Shown here: positions 43,524 through 52,367 of the stretch, one piece after another
Layout: every line of letters begins with the position of its first letter
How positions within the stretch are numbered: the stretch's first letter is position 1
Assembly (NCBI GenBank): GCA_038043465.1
Contig: JBBTBX010000007.1
Location: forward strand, 38,312-102,311
Reading direction: 5' to 3'
Source of the DNA: SXRF01 sp038043465
GTDB taxonomy: Bacteria; Pseudomonadota; Alphaproteobacteria; Rickettsiales; SXRF01
Length of the DNA: 64,000 nt
Notes under the pieces: generated by a model
Told to the model about the DNA's origin: nothing
The model's database searches: none
Seen by the model: only the letters and a program-made list of their open reading frames with translations
Made by a program: the position numbers and the translations under genes

Positions 43524-44957
43524 CTATTTGCGATCTATGGAATAAGTATTTCTGTCATCAGTATATAGCGAATTATCATCAGTATATTCGTTTTTAAAAT
43601 ACAAATATAAGATGTTTATCGCGCTTTTTTTCTCATTCCATAAATTTACATCATCAATTATCTGTCTTGATAAAACTGGGAACACACTGGTAAGAGTGTT
43701 ATGGTAACGCACAGTGAATTTGTCTTGGAAGGTTGGGCTAGAAATAACATTAGCGGCAACAACAGCCTTGTCTTTTAACAAAGCTTTAACATCAAGGAGG
43801 AATTCCCGGCTGGTACATTCCATGGGGATAGATACCTTGTTAGTATATACGTCAATAATAATGATATCATATTTATTCTTATTGCCATGGATATAGGCGC
43901 GGGCAGAGCTTGCGATAAATTTTTTATTTGGCGATAATTTCTCAGGAAGGAAATATTTTTCGGAAACTTCCTTCAGGTCAGGATCAATATCCACATACGT
44001 ATAGTTATTAATTTTATCGCCCATTCCTATGGTGAATCCGCCTGCACCAATTATGAGTATATCAAGTGGTTCAGTACCATTTTTCGCTATTGGAGTGATT
44101 AAATTATCCTCAATATAGGCAAAATATGGGAAGCGATGTTTAGGGTCTTTGCTAATCATCGAGGATGAAGAGCGATTCACACTTAATACGGTTGATTCTG
44201 TTTTTGGAAGGTCGATTATTTGTATTATATTATACGCATTGTTCGAGATAATATTAAAAGATTTCAACGTACTATTATTATTCAGGGCATAAACCCCAGT
44301 TAAAACCATTATACACAGCAGAGTCTCGAAGCAGAATATCTTGCGTATCAAAAGCAGTATCAGGAAACAGAGCAATGACATTGTGATTATAACAGTGTTG
44401 TGAACACCAACATAACTCATCAATACAATAGTAGAAAAAACTGAGCCAAGGAAAGAACCGGCTGTTGAGAAAAACAACATTTTTCCCGTAATTTCACTTA
44501 ACTTTGCCTTGGAAAAATAATTGCTGATCAGAGGAACTGTCTGTCCCAGCATGAACACAGGAAAAGAAAGGAATAATATGGAGTAAAGAGCCGTTTGTAA
44601 GAGTTTGTCATCAAGTTTTGCCAACGTTAATGAACCAAAAAATATTTCTTGAAAAACATATGATAACCCAATAGTTAAAACTATTAATGATGATACTATG
44701 TTACGTAACAATAGTTTTCTTATGGATAGTTTTTTTCCGTTTTTGATTTTTGCCTTGGAATAAGCTTTTTTGAAAGCATTTCCACCAAAGTGATAACCCA
44801 CAGCCAGAGGAAGAAGAACGGCACTTATGATAATTGATATTGTTTCTGTACCGCTACCGACAAATGGGATCAAAGACCGCATGGCCAGAAGTTCCACAGC
44901 TAATACAACATATCCTTCAATTAAGATTACCAGAAATAAAAGCTGTGTCTTGTTCAT
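43524..44957 (-). CDS. Membrane protein with spermidine-synthase-like domain, paralog 1
   Basis: A 477-residue protein: about eight membrane helices in the first 225 residues (FLVILIEGYVVLAVELLAMR onward) and a C-terminal methyltransferase-fold domain with LDILIIGAGGFTIGMGDK, YVDIDPDLKEVSEKY and YDIIIIDVYTNKV. This is the fused membrane/spermidine-synthase-like architecture; the glycine-rich loop and acidic motif suggest binding of AdoMet or decarboxylated AdoMet, but the substrate is unknown. It is very similar to the protein at 45470, so a tandem duplication. The ATG at 44957 has an AAGGA site. Confidence 0.83.
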   Translation of the reverse strand: MNKTQLLFLVILIEGYVVLAVELLAMRSLIPFVGSGTETISIIISAVLLPLAVGYHFGGNAFKKAYSKAKIKNGKKLSIRKLLLRNIVSSLIVLTIGLSYVFQEIFFGSLTLAKLDDKLLQTALYSILFLSFPVFMLGQTVPLISNYFSKAKLSEITGKMLFFSTAGSFLGSVFSTIVLMSYVGVHNTVIITMSLLCFLILLLIRKIFCFETLLCIMVLTGVYALNNNSTLKSFNIISNNAYNIIQIIDLPKTESTVLSVNRSSSSMISKDPKHRFPYFAYIEDNLITPIAKNGTEPLDILIIGAGGFTIGMGDKINNYTYVDIDPDLKEVSEKYFLPEKLSPNKKFIASSARAYIHGNKNKYDIIIIDVYTNKVSIPMECTSREFLLDVKALLKDKAVVAANVISSPTFQDKFTVRYHNTLTSVFPVLSRQIIDDVNLWNEKKSAINILYLYFKNEYTDDNSLYTDDRNTYSIDRK

Positions 44958-44994
44958 CAAAAGATTCCTTAATTAGGCAACGTCATACAAAGGT

Positions 44995-45351
44995 TTAAAG
45001 TGCTATTTCCGTATTTGGGAAGGCAACCGACCACATTTTTTCAAGATTATAATGTTCGCGGACTTCAGGTTTGAAAATATGCACTATGACATCCCCAGCG
45101 TCAACTAGTACCCAATCACCACTTTCTTTTCCTTCAGTAGGAACTGAAGTATAGCCAGCATGCTTTAAAGCGGTTACCACATAATCAGCGAGTGAGCCGA
45201 CATGCTTTGATGAAAGACCGCTGGCAATCACCATGCGGTCAGCTATGTCACTTTTTCCGGAAAGATCGATTGATACGATTTTTTCTGCTTTGTTCGTGTC
45301 TAATGTCTTGATGACTATTTTTTCGACTTTAGCAGATGAAAGATTAGGCAT
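44995..45351 (-). CDS. rsfS: Ribosomal silencing factor
   Basis: A 118-residue protein of the RsfS/Iojap family, which binds L14 and blocks subunit joining under starvation. The motifs DLSGKSDIADRMVIASGLSS and KESGDWVLVDAGDVIVHIF are typical, with VREHYNLEKMW near the end. Length is normal. It is flanked on both sides by the paralogous membrane proteins, inside the proA-nadD-rsfS-rlmH cluster. Confidence 0.96.
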   Translation of the reverse strand: MPNLSSAKVEKIVIKTLDTNKAEKIVSIDLSGKSDIADRMVIASGLSSKHVGSLADYVVTALKHAGYTSVPTEGKESGDWVLVDAGDVIVHIFKPEVREHYNLEKMWSVAFPNTEIAL

Positions 45352-45469
45352 TGAAGTTTTCTTAGTTATAACATTTCCCTTTATTTAATAATATATTATA
45401 AAATATCTATCCTCCCATTATCTCCTATAAAGCAAATAATTCCAAGTATTTTCTTGCTTAGAGCCATTG

Positions 45470-46867
45470 TCAGTGGGGAAGGGCGTTATTATCTTCTGAA
45501 TACACAGAGTTATCTTTCACATATTCATTGCTAAAATACATATAAAGTACGTTGTTCGCCTGGTTTCCTTTGTTTTCCAACATGTTGATATTGCCAATTA
45601 TCTGTCTGGAGAAAACAGGAAATACGCTGGCAAAAGTATTATGGTAACGCACGGTGAATTTATCGAAGAAATTTGGGCTGGAAATAACATTGGCAATAAC
45701 CACGGATTTGTCTTTCAGCAAGGCTTTAACACTAGATAAAAATTCTCTGGTCGTACATTCCATGGGAATAGAGACCACATTAGTGAAAACATCAATAATC
45801 ACTATGTCATATTTTTTCTTATGATTACGTACAAATGCCCGGGCAGAGCTGGCAATAAATTCCTTATTTGGTGATAATTTCTCAGGCAGAAAATATTTTT
45901 CAGCAACATCTTTTAAATCCGGATCTATGTCGACAAAAGTATAGTTGTTAAATTTATCATTTATCCCCATAGTAAAGCCACCCGCGCCAATTATTAGTAC
46001 ATCAAGCGGTTCAGTTTTATTTTTCTCTATATGAGCAATTATATTATCCTCAATATACGCGACATATGGGAAGCGGTATTTGGGATCTTTGCTGATTCTG
46101 GATGATGCCGAACGATTCACAATTAATGTTTTTGTTTCCTGTTTCGCATCATTAGTTACCATTACCAGATTATATGAATTGTCTGATACCGCACCTACAA
46201 GATCCATCGTATGGTTTGAGTTAAGAAGGATTGATAGAGACAGGATAAGCAGGCAGTATATTGTCTGGCGACTTGCCACTTTACGTATCAGCATCAGTAT
46301 CAACAAACATAATAAGGATACGGTAATTATAACTGTGTTATGAACGCCAACGTAGCTCATCAGTATAATAGTGGAAAAAACTGAGCCGAGGAAAGAACCT
46401 ATTGTAGAAAAAAACAGCATCCTCCCGGTTATATGACTAAGCTTTGTTCTGGAAAAATAATTACTCACCAAAGGGACGGTTTGCCCCAGAACAAAAACTG
46501 GAATAGATAGGAAAAACACAGAAAACAAACTTGCCTGTATAAGTCGGTTATGAATACCGCTGGTTATAAATACCTGAAAGATTATTTCCTGATAAGTATA
46601 AGAAAGTCCTAGAGTAAGGATAACTGACGCTGCAAACAGGTTCCGCAGTAAAATCTTTCTTATGGAAAGACCGCGCGTTATTTTGGTTTTTCCTCCAACG
46701 TAATATCCACATGCCAACGGCATCAGCACAGCACTGATAATAATAGAGATTATTTCTGGGCCGCTACCGAAAAAAGGAATCAAACCGCGAATAGCCAGCA
46801 GTTCCACGGCTAATACCACATAACCTTCAATTAAAATTACCAGTAATAAAAATTGAGTCTTGGTCAT
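45470..46867 (-). CDS. Membrane protein with spermidine-synthase-like domain, paralog 2
   Basis: A 465-residue close paralog of the protein at 43524, with the same N-terminus (LLLVILIEGYVVLAVELLAI), the same eight-helix membrane half and the C-terminal domain LDVLIIGAGGFTMGINDK, FVDIDPDLKDVAEKY and YDIVIIDVFTNVV. Two such genes surrounding rsfS imply duplication of a gene and insertion into the cluster, or duplication across rsfS. Lysine is less frequent in the membrane loop than in paralog 1. The ATG at 46867, ten bases after nadD, is chosen over an upstream TTG. Confidence 0.83.
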   Translation of the reverse strand: MTKTQFLLLVILIEGYVVLAVELLAIRGLIPFFGSGPEIISIIISAVLMPLACGYYVGGKTKITRGLSIRKILLRNLFAASVILTLGLSYTYQEIIFQVFITSGIHNRLIQASLFSVFFLSIPVFVLGQTVPLVSNYFSRTKLSHITGRMLFFSTIGSFLGSVFSTIILMSYVGVHNTVIITVSLLCLLILMLIRKVASRQTIYCLLILSLSILLNSNHTMDLVGAVSDNSYNLVMVTNDAKQETKTLIVNRSASSRISKDPKYRFPYVAYIEDNIIAHIEKNKTEPLDVLIIGAGGFTMGINDKFNNYTFVDIDPDLKDVAEKYFLPEKLSPNKEFIASSARAFVRNHKKKYDIVIIDVFTNVVSIPMECTTREFLSSVKALLKDKSVVIANVISSPNFFDKFTVRYHNTFASVFPVFSRQIIGNINMLENKGNQANNVLYMYFSNEYVKDNSVYSEDNNALPH

Positions 46868-46877
46868 CGAAAACAAT

Positions 46878-47489
46878 TTATGTGTTTGTTATGGTGAATG
46901 CCTTATTTCCAAGTTTCTTACGTATATTGGTAGAAGAATTATTGTCTCTTTTCAGATGAATAAAACGCAGCGATGGTGTTATATTATTACAGCTATAATT
47001 GCCATTGTTAAGCAGGAAACGCCGCATTCTCTGGTATGTTTTACTGGATAAGCTAGTGAATGAATAGGGAGAGCGGTCAAATACCACCACAGGCATGAGT
47101 TTTAAAATTGATTGCCATTGCTGCCAGTGGTGAAATGTGGCTAGGTTATCAGCTCCCATCATCCACACGAAACTGGTTCCCGTATAAAGTTTCTGAAGTT
47201 TATCAAGAGTTTCATAAGTATATCGCGTATTCATTTTTTGCTCTATATCCGATACAAAAATACGTTTATTACCCTTGGTTATTTTTTTTGCGAATTGGGA
47301 GCGTTCTTTATAATCAGCCATGCCACCAACCGGCTTTAGCGGATTTTGCGGGCTTACCAGCCACCATACTTCATCAATCCCCAGCGCATTAAGCGCGTAT
47401 TTGCTTATGTGCAGATGCCCAAGATGTGCAGGGTTAAAAGAGCCGCCAAGCAGACCTATAACCCGATTTTTGGTATAAATTGGTTTCAA
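46878..47489 (-). CDS. nadD: Nicotinate-nucleotide adenylyltransferase
   Basis: A 203-residue nucleotidyltransferase of NAD synthesis. The HxGH motif is in GLLGGSFNPAHLGHLHIS; SPQNPLK, FVWMMGADNLATFHHWQQW and the C-terminal NNSSTNIRKKLG (the SSTxIR motif) are present. It starts at TTG with no better alternative, just before the family start GLLGGSF. It follows proA by 15 bases and leads into paralog 2. Confidence 0.94.
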   Translation of the reverse strand: MKPIYTKNRVIGLLGGSFNPAHLGHLHISKYALNALGIDEVWWLVSPQNPLKPVGGMADYKERSQFAKKITKGNKRIFVSDIEQKMNTRYTYETLDKLQKLYTGTSFVWMMGADNLATFHHWQQWQSILKLMPVVVFDRSPYSFTSLSSKTYQRMRRFLLNNGNYSCNNITPSLRFIHLKRDNNSSTNIRKKLGNKAFTITNT

Positions 47490-47504
47490 GTTTTCAATTC
47501 TTTT

Positions 47505-48800
47505 CTATGCCCGAACCTGCCCATTGCCATGCACCACATATTTGTAGGTTGTAAGTTGTTGCGCTCCTACAGGACCGCGTGCATGTAACTTGCCAGTGGA
47601 AATGCCAATCTCTGCGCCAAAGCCAAATTCACCACCATCAGCAAACTGCGTTGAAGTATTATGCATTACAATCGCACTGTCAACTTCCCGCAAAAATTGT
47701 CGCGCCACTGCAGTTTCTGAGGTAATGATTGCATCAGTATGGTGCGAACCATAATGGTTGATATGGTATATAGCTTCGATTTCATTTTTTACAATTTTCA
47801 CCGAAATGATTGCTGCCAGATACTCAGTATACCAGTCATCCTCGCTGGCTGGTTTAATGCGTTTGTCTATTTTTTGCGAAGCTGCATCACCACGTATCTC
47901 ACAGTCGGATTTAATCAGTTCATCCACAAGGATCGGTAACGCCTTATCGGCTATCTCTTCATCAATCAGCAATGATTCAGTCGCCCCGCAAATTCCTACC
48001 CGCCGCATCTTAGCGTTCATGAGAACTTCCTGTGCCATATTCAAATCCGCAGATTTATGAATGTAAGTGTGGCAGTTGCCGTCCAGATGCAGAATGGTTG
48101 GTATACGGCTTTGCTCCTGTATAAGCTTGGTCAGCGAATGACCGCCGCGGGGAATAATCACGTCAATCATGCCATTCATAGTAAGCATTTCAGTAACAGC
48201 CTCCCGTTCACGAGTAGGCACAACCTGCACTGAGTCAACAGGAAGCTTGGCAATTTCAAGCCCATGATGCAGGCACTGCACAATAGCTTGCGCTGATTGC
48301 AAGCATTCTGAGCCAGCACGGAGTATAACTGCATTTCCTGATTTAATGCACAAAGCAGCAGCATCAGCCGTCACATTTGGGCGTGACTCATAAATCATTC
48401 CGATAACGCCGATAGGCACGCTGACCCGCTGTAGTACCAACCCATTAGGGCGATCCCATTCTTCCATAATTCTATTAACCGGGTCGGGAATGGTGCAGAT
48501 AGTTTCCAGACCTGCTGCCATAGCTTCAATACGTTTTTCATCAAGCCTTAGTCTGTCCAGCATGGCGGCGTTCAGACCTTTTTCCTTCCCGAATTCCAGA
48601 TCTTTTTTGTTTTCAGAAATTATATATTCGGTGCGTTCACGCAAGGCTATTGCTGCTTGCGCTAAAGCCATATCCTTCTGTTCGTTTCTGGCTTCAGAAA
48701 GCAACCGGCAAGCAAGGCGCGCACGTTTTCCTATATCCTGCATTAATGCATGGACAGCATTTTGAGAAATATCAGGCAATGTGTGTGGTTCTATTTTCAT
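47505..48800 (-). CDS. proA: Gamma-glutamyl phosphate reductase
   Basis: A 431-residue NADPH-dependent enzyme that reduces gamma-glutamyl phosphate in proline synthesis. The catalytic Cys is in RRVGICGATESLLID; the NADP-binding region includes IYESRPNVTADAAALCIKSG, and VDVIIPRGG-type segment DVIIPRGGHSL follows. Length is normal. It is the first gene of the proA-nadD-rsfS-rlmH cluster; proB and obgE, common upstream partners, are absent. Confidence 0.96.
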   Translation of the reverse strand: MKIEPHTLPDISQNAVHALMQDIGKRARLACRLLSEARNEQKDMALAQAAIALRERTEYIISENKKDLEFGKEKGLNAAMLDRLRLDEKRIEAMAAGLETICTIPDPVNRIMEEWDRPNGLVLQRVSVPIGVIGMIYESRPNVTADAAALCIKSGNAVILRAGSECLQSAQAIVQCLHHGLEIAKLPVDSVQVVPTREREAVTEMLTMNGMIDVIIPRGGHSLTKLIQEQSRIPTILHLDGNCHTYIHKSADLNMAQEVLMNAKMRRVGICGATESLLIDEEIADKALPILVDELIKSDCEIRGDAASQKIDKRIKPASEDDWYTEYLAAIISVKIVKNEIEAIYHINHYGSHHTDAIITSETAVARQFLREVDSAIVMHNTSTQFADGGEFGFGAEIGISTGKLHARGPVGAQQLTTYKYVVHGNGQVRA

Positions 48801-48860
48801 GGTAAGGTTTTATAGCAAATCGACTGAAATGTCATCTTTTATTCATAAACTATACTAATT

Positions 48861-48966
48861 CGCAATCAATAGAATGATTGCGATACGCTAGCTACGCAGC
48901 GCAAAACCAATGTTTTCGGCATTGATTTTGATACCATTTTGCTGCATTTTATTTGCAAAATGGTAT
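48861..48966. repeat. Hairpin-rich intergenic sequence
   Basis: Three inverted repeats in a row: CGCAATCA-ATAGAA-TGATTGCG (perfect), a weaker AAAACCAATG/CATTGATTTT, and ATACCATTTTGC against GCAAAATGGTAT (perfect 12-base arms). It occupies the gap between the proA start and the groEL terminator. No gene. Confidence 0.6.
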
Positions 48967-49020
48967 TACGGTGATTTATTTGCTTTACTGGTTTCTGGGG
49001 AATTTAAGCATAATAGGCAC

Positions 49021-49056
49021 AAATAAAAAAGGGTGGCAATTTCTTACCACCCTTTT
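49021..49056 (-). terminator. groEL Rho-independent terminator
   Basis: On the minus strand AAAAGGGTGG and CCACCCTTTT form a ten-base stem followed by TTTTTATTT. It lies 30 bases past the groEL stop. Confidence 0.92.
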
Positions 49057-49085
49057 AAAGCAATCAGTGTTTTTTAGGGAATGGA

Positions 49086-50744
49086 TTAGTAGTCCATGTC
49101 CATTCCACCCATACCGCCCATGCCACCCATTCCGGCAGCACCAGCACCGCCAGATTTTTTATCTTCTGGAGCATCAGCAATGATGGCTTCAGTGGTGATA
49201 AGCAGGCTGGCAACAGAAGCCGCGCCTTGCAGAGCAGCACGCACAACCTTGGTTGGGTCGATGATACCAGCTTTGATAAGATCAACATATTCAAGCTTCT
49301 GAGCGTCAAAACCAAAGTTGGTTTCAGTGCTTTCAAGCAGCTTTCCAGCTACAACCGCACCATCAAGACCAGCGTTTTCAACAATCTGGCGCAGCGGAGC
49401 CTGAAGCGCGCGGCGAATGATGTTGATACCAGCTTTCTGATCGTCATTTTCAGCTTTCAATTTGTCAAGAACGCGGGAAGCATAAAGCAGGGTAGAGCCA
49501 CCACCCGGTACGATACCTTCTTCAACCGCAGCACGGGTTGCATGCAGAGCATCATCAACACGGTCTTTGCGTTCTTTAACTTCGATTTCGCTTGAGCCAC
49601 CAACTTTCAGGATAGCAACACCACCGGAAAGTTTTGCAAGGCGTTCTTGCAGTTTTTCGCGGTCATAATCAGAAGTGGTTTCAGCAATCTGAGCGCGCAA
49701 CTGAGCGCAACGAGCTTCGATATTTTTCTTATCGCCAGCACCATCAACGATCGTGGTGTCATCTTTAGTGATAACAACTTTCTTTGCACGTCCCAGACTT
49801 GCAACAGTAACGGTTTCAAGCTTAGTTCCGAGGTCTTCGCTGATAACTTCGCCAGCGGTTAGAGCTGCAATATCATCAAGCATTGCTTTACGACGATCGC
49901 CAAAGCCAGGAGCTTTAACCGCAGCAACTTTCAGACCACCGCGCAGTTTATTTACAACGAGGGTTGCCAGAGCTTCACCTTCAACATCCTCAGCAATGAT
50001 AAGCAAAGGACGTTGAGATTGTACAACAGCTTCAAGCAATGGCAGCATTGGCTGTAAGCCAGAAAGTTTTTTCTCGAAAATCAAGATGAATGGGTTGTCA
50101 AGTTCAACCACCATTTTCTCAGCATTGGTCACGAAATAAGGAGAGAGGTAGCCACGGTCAAACTGCATGCCTTCAACTACATCAAGCTCAAATTCTAAAC
50201 CTTTTGCTTCTTCAACGGTGATAACGCCTTCACGACCAACTTTTTCCATTGCGTCGGCGATTTTTTCACCAACTTCCTTGTCGCCATTGGCAGAAATAGT
50301 CGCAACCTGCGCCCACTCAGCTTTCGAGCCTACTGGTTTGCTCTTAGATTTGATTTCTTTTATAACCGCTTCAACCGCAGCTTCAATGCCACGTTTCAGA
50401 TCCATAGGGTTCAGACCAGCAGCAACGGCTTTGCTGCCTTCGGTAAAAATAGCCTGAGCAAGAACGGTTGCGGTAGTTGTTCCGTCACCAGCTAGATCTG
50501 CTGATTTGGTAGCAACTTCACGCAGCATCTGCGCGCCCATATTCTGGAATTTGTTAGAAAGTGAAACTTCTTTAGCTACAGTCACACCATCTTTGGTGAT
50601 ACGTGGTGCACCATAAGCTTTCTCAATAACAACATTACGACCACGCGGTCCAAGGGTTACCTTTACCGCATTAGCCAATTTTCCAGCACCGATTAAAATT
50701 TGCTCACGTGCTTCTGAGCCATATCTAAGTTCTTTTGCAGACAT
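49086..50744 (-). CDS. groL: Chaperonin GroEL
   Basis: A 552-residue 60-kDa chaperonin subunit. ATP-binding DGTTTATVLAQAI, KVTLGPRGRNVVIE, and the signature AAVEEGIVPGGGSTL are present. The C-terminus carries the disordered GGM tail (GGMGGMGGMDMDY). It forms the double heptameric ring that folds cytoplasmic proteins together with GroES, encoded just upstream. An insert-like repeat separates the two genes. A CGGAG site precedes the ATG. Confidence 0.99.
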   Translation of the reverse strand: MSAKELRYGSEAREQILIGAGKLANAVKVTLGPRGRNVVIEKAYGAPRITKDGVTVAKEVSLSNKFQNMGAQMLREVATKSADLAGDGTTTATVLAQAIFTEGSKAVAAGLNPMDLKRGIEAAVEAVIKEIKSKSKPVGSKAEWAQVATISANGDKEVGEKIADAMEKVGREGVITVEEAKGLEFELDVVEGMQFDRGYLSPYFVTNAEKMVVELDNPFILIFEKKLSGLQPMLPLLEAVVQSQRPLLIIAEDVEGEALATLVVNKLRGGLKVAAVKAPGFGDRRKAMLDDIAALTAGEVISEDLGTKLETVTVASLGRAKKVVITKDDTTIVDGAGDKKNIEARCAQLRAQIAETTSDYDREKLQERLAKLSGGVAILKVGGSSEIEVKERKDRVDDALHATRAAVEEGIVPGGGSTLLYASRVLDKLKAENDDQKAGINIIRRALQAPLRQIVENAGLDGAVVAGKLLESTETNFGFDAQKLEYVDLIKAGIIDPTKVVRAALQGAASVASLLITTEAIIADAPEDKKSGGAGAAGMGGMGGMGGMDMDY

Positions 50745-50771
50745 ATTTATTTCTCCGTTTGTTTAAGTTAT

Positions 50772-50840
50772 TAGTTGTCGGCGGTCAGTTGTCGGCGGTC
50801 AGAAAAAACTGATCGCAGATCGCTGTCCGCTGGTCGCTGA
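50772..50840. repeat. Tandem-word hairpin, GTCGGCGGTCAG type
   Basis: GTCGGCGGTCAGTT followed by GTCGGCGGTCAG, then after A6 the approximate complements CTGATCGCAGATCGCTG and GTCCGCTGGTCGCTGA. It fills the intercistronic space of groES-groEL, ending at the groES stop codon. It may influence the GroES/GroEL ratio by attenuation or RNA processing. Confidence 0.65.
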
Positions 50841-51155
50841 TTAAGCTGCCTTCTTCGCTTGACCATCTTCTTCGATGATGCCGATAACATCTGATTCTTT
50901 CAGAACCAGAAATTCTTTACCATCAAGCTTGATTTCGCTGCCTGCCCACTGGGTAAACAGAACGATATCGCCCACAGCAACATCAACCGGAATACGTTTA
51001 CCGTTTTCATCTTTTGCACCCGCACCAACAGCAAGAACCTTACCTTGTTTTGGTTTTTCCTTAGCATTATCAGGGATAATAATACCACCAGCGGTTTTTG
51101 CTTCCTGCTCTATTCTCTCAACAACGAGACGGTCAGCTAACGGTTTAATCTTCAT
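50841..51155 (-). CDS. groS: Co-chaperonin GroES
   Basis: A 104-residue GroES. The start MKIKPLADRLVVER, the mobile loop EAKTAGGIIIPDNAKEKP and the roof segment KRIPVDVAVGD are typical. It caps GroEL to form the folding chamber. First gene of the operon; a candidate heat-shock promoter lies about 90-110 bases upstream and an AGGAGA site precedes the ATG. Confidence 0.98.
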   Translation of the reverse strand: MKIKPLADRLVVERIEQEAKTAGGIIIPDNAKEKPKQGKVLAVGAGAKDENGKRIPVDVAVGDIVLFTQWAGSEIKLDGKEFLVLKESDVIGIIEEDGQAKKAA

Positions 51156-51240
51156 GAGATTCTCCTAAACTAATTGGTTAAAAATACTGGAACATAATCA
51201 TAACTGCAAAATTGTCAGTTATGTACCTGTTGTGTAGGTG

Positions 51241-51268
51241 ATATAAGTAAACGTCCCTATGTTTCAAG
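51241..51268 (-). promoter_or_regulatory. Candidate sigma-32 heat-shock promoter of groES-groEL
   Basis: On the minus strand CTTGAAA is followed, after 17 bases from CTTG, by CTTATAT. This fits the alphaproteobacterial RpoH consensus (CTTG, spacer of 17-18, CYTATNT). No CIRCE inverted repeat (TTAGCACTC/GAGTGCTAA) is visible, so HrcA control is not suggested. Confidence 0.65.
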
Positions 51269-51353
51269 TGCTATATTTATTTTTTATTTATTTTATTGCC
51301 CGAATATTGCCAAAAATGCTTAAATGTATTGAAAAATAACAAAAAGGGGGGCT

Positions 51354-52283
51354 ATGCCTGAATTACCAGAGGTTGAAACCGTAAAAAATGGTCTTGAATC
51401 TGCTCTTATTGGAGCAGTAATATCCGGCGTAACCTTAAGACGCAGTAATTTGCGTACTCCATTTCCTAAGAATTTTGAAAAAACTCTGGGCGGACGGAAA
51501 ATTACCGCTATTAAGCGTCGCGCTAAGTACCTGCTGTTTTATTTTGATAATGCCAAGTCTTTACCAGATATTGTTTTAATTGCCCATCTGGGGATGACCG
51601 GACGTTTTTCCGTAAAGTCTCCGTCATTGCGAGGAGGCGTAGCCGACAAAGCAATCCAGAAAAAATCTAGGTTAAAGAAAGATGGATTGCTTCCTGCCAC
51701 GCCTACGGCTCGCAATCGCAATGACGAGTTTGGTGTCCATGACCATGTGATATTCGATTTTAACGATGGAAGGCAGCTTATCTATAATGACCCGCGCCGT
51801 TTTGGGTTGATGGAATTATGCAAGCGTCAAGAACTTGAACAACATAAATTATTCGTACATTTAGCACCGGAACCACTTGAAGAAAAGTTTACACCGGACT
51901 ATTTGCAAAAATCCCTGAGCAAACGCGAATCTCCTATTAAACCAACAATAATGGATCAGAAGATAGTGGTTGGTGTTGGTAATATCTACGCTAACGAGGC
52001 GTTGTTTATGGCTGGAATATCTCCACTAAAACCGGCAAATACAATAGGTAAAAAAATACCGGAACTTATTAGCTGCATCCACTCCGTGCTGAATGATGCG
52101 ATTAAGGCTGGCGGCTCTACCTTGAAGGATTTTGCGCATGTGTCTGGTGAGTCAGGATATTTTCAGCATAATTTCCATGTTTATGGACGCGCCGGCAAAG
52201 CCTGCAGCAAATGCAAAACCGCCATAATGTCAATACGACAAGCAGGAAGAGCAACATTTTATTGCCCAAAATGCCAGAAATAA
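51354..52283 (+). CDS. mutM: Formamidopyrimidine-DNA glycosylase with in-frame repeat insertion
   Basis: A 309-residue Fpg/MutM, longer than the usual 270-290. The catalytic N-terminus PELPEVETV, the void-filling region, the HxTH helix-two-turn-helix part (DQKIVVGVGNIYANEALF) and the C-terminal zinc finger (CSKCKTAIMSI...CPKC) are all intact. The extra length comes from a 105-base palindromic repeat read in frame (residues about 90-124), between HLGMTGRF and HDHVIFDF, a region that is a loop in the family. The enzyme excises oxidised purines such as 8-oxoguanine. It is on the strand opposite to groES, with a GGGGGG-like ribosome site just before the ATG. Confidence 0.95.
   Translation: MPELPEVETVKNGLESALIGAVISGVTLRRSNLRTPFPKNFEKTLGGRKITAIKRRAKYLLFYFDNAKSLPDIVLIAHLGMTGRFSVKSPSLRGGVADKAIQKKSRLKKDGLLPATPTARNRNDEFGVHDHVIFDFNDGRQLIYNDPRRFGLMELCKRQELEQHKLFVHLAPEPLEEKFTPDYLQKSLSKRESPIKPTIMDQKIVVGVGNIYANEALFMAGISPLKPANTIGKKIPELISCIHSVLNDAIKAGGSTLKDFAHVSGESGYFQHNFHVYGRAGKACSKCKTAIMSIRQAGRATFYCPKCQK
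51622..51726. repeat. CGTCATTGCGAGG element inserted in frame in mutM
   Basis: Begins CGTCATTGCGAGGAGGCGTA, contains GCAATCCA and the inverse TGGATTGC, and ends GCAATCGCAATGACG. The length of exactly 105 bases (35 codons) leaves the mutM frame open. Copies at 56580-56669 and 40559-40627 share both ends. Confidence 0.9.
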
Positions 52284-52321
52284 GCATTGCTGGGGCTATT
52301 GCCGTATATTATTTTTCATGT

Positions 52322-52352
52322 TATGCTGTTAACCGTTAAATAACAGCATTTT
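52322..52352 (+). terminator. Terminator after mutM
   Basis: ATGCTGTTA and TAACAGCAT form a nine-base stem followed by TTTTAT. It lies 40 bases after the mutM stop and ends 16 bases before the next start. Confidence 0.7.
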
Positions 52353-52367
52353 ATACAGGTGTAAATT

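Noticed and set aside
51156..51353. A CIRCE element before groES
   Set aside because: No TTAGCACTC-N9-GAGTGCTAA pattern is present.
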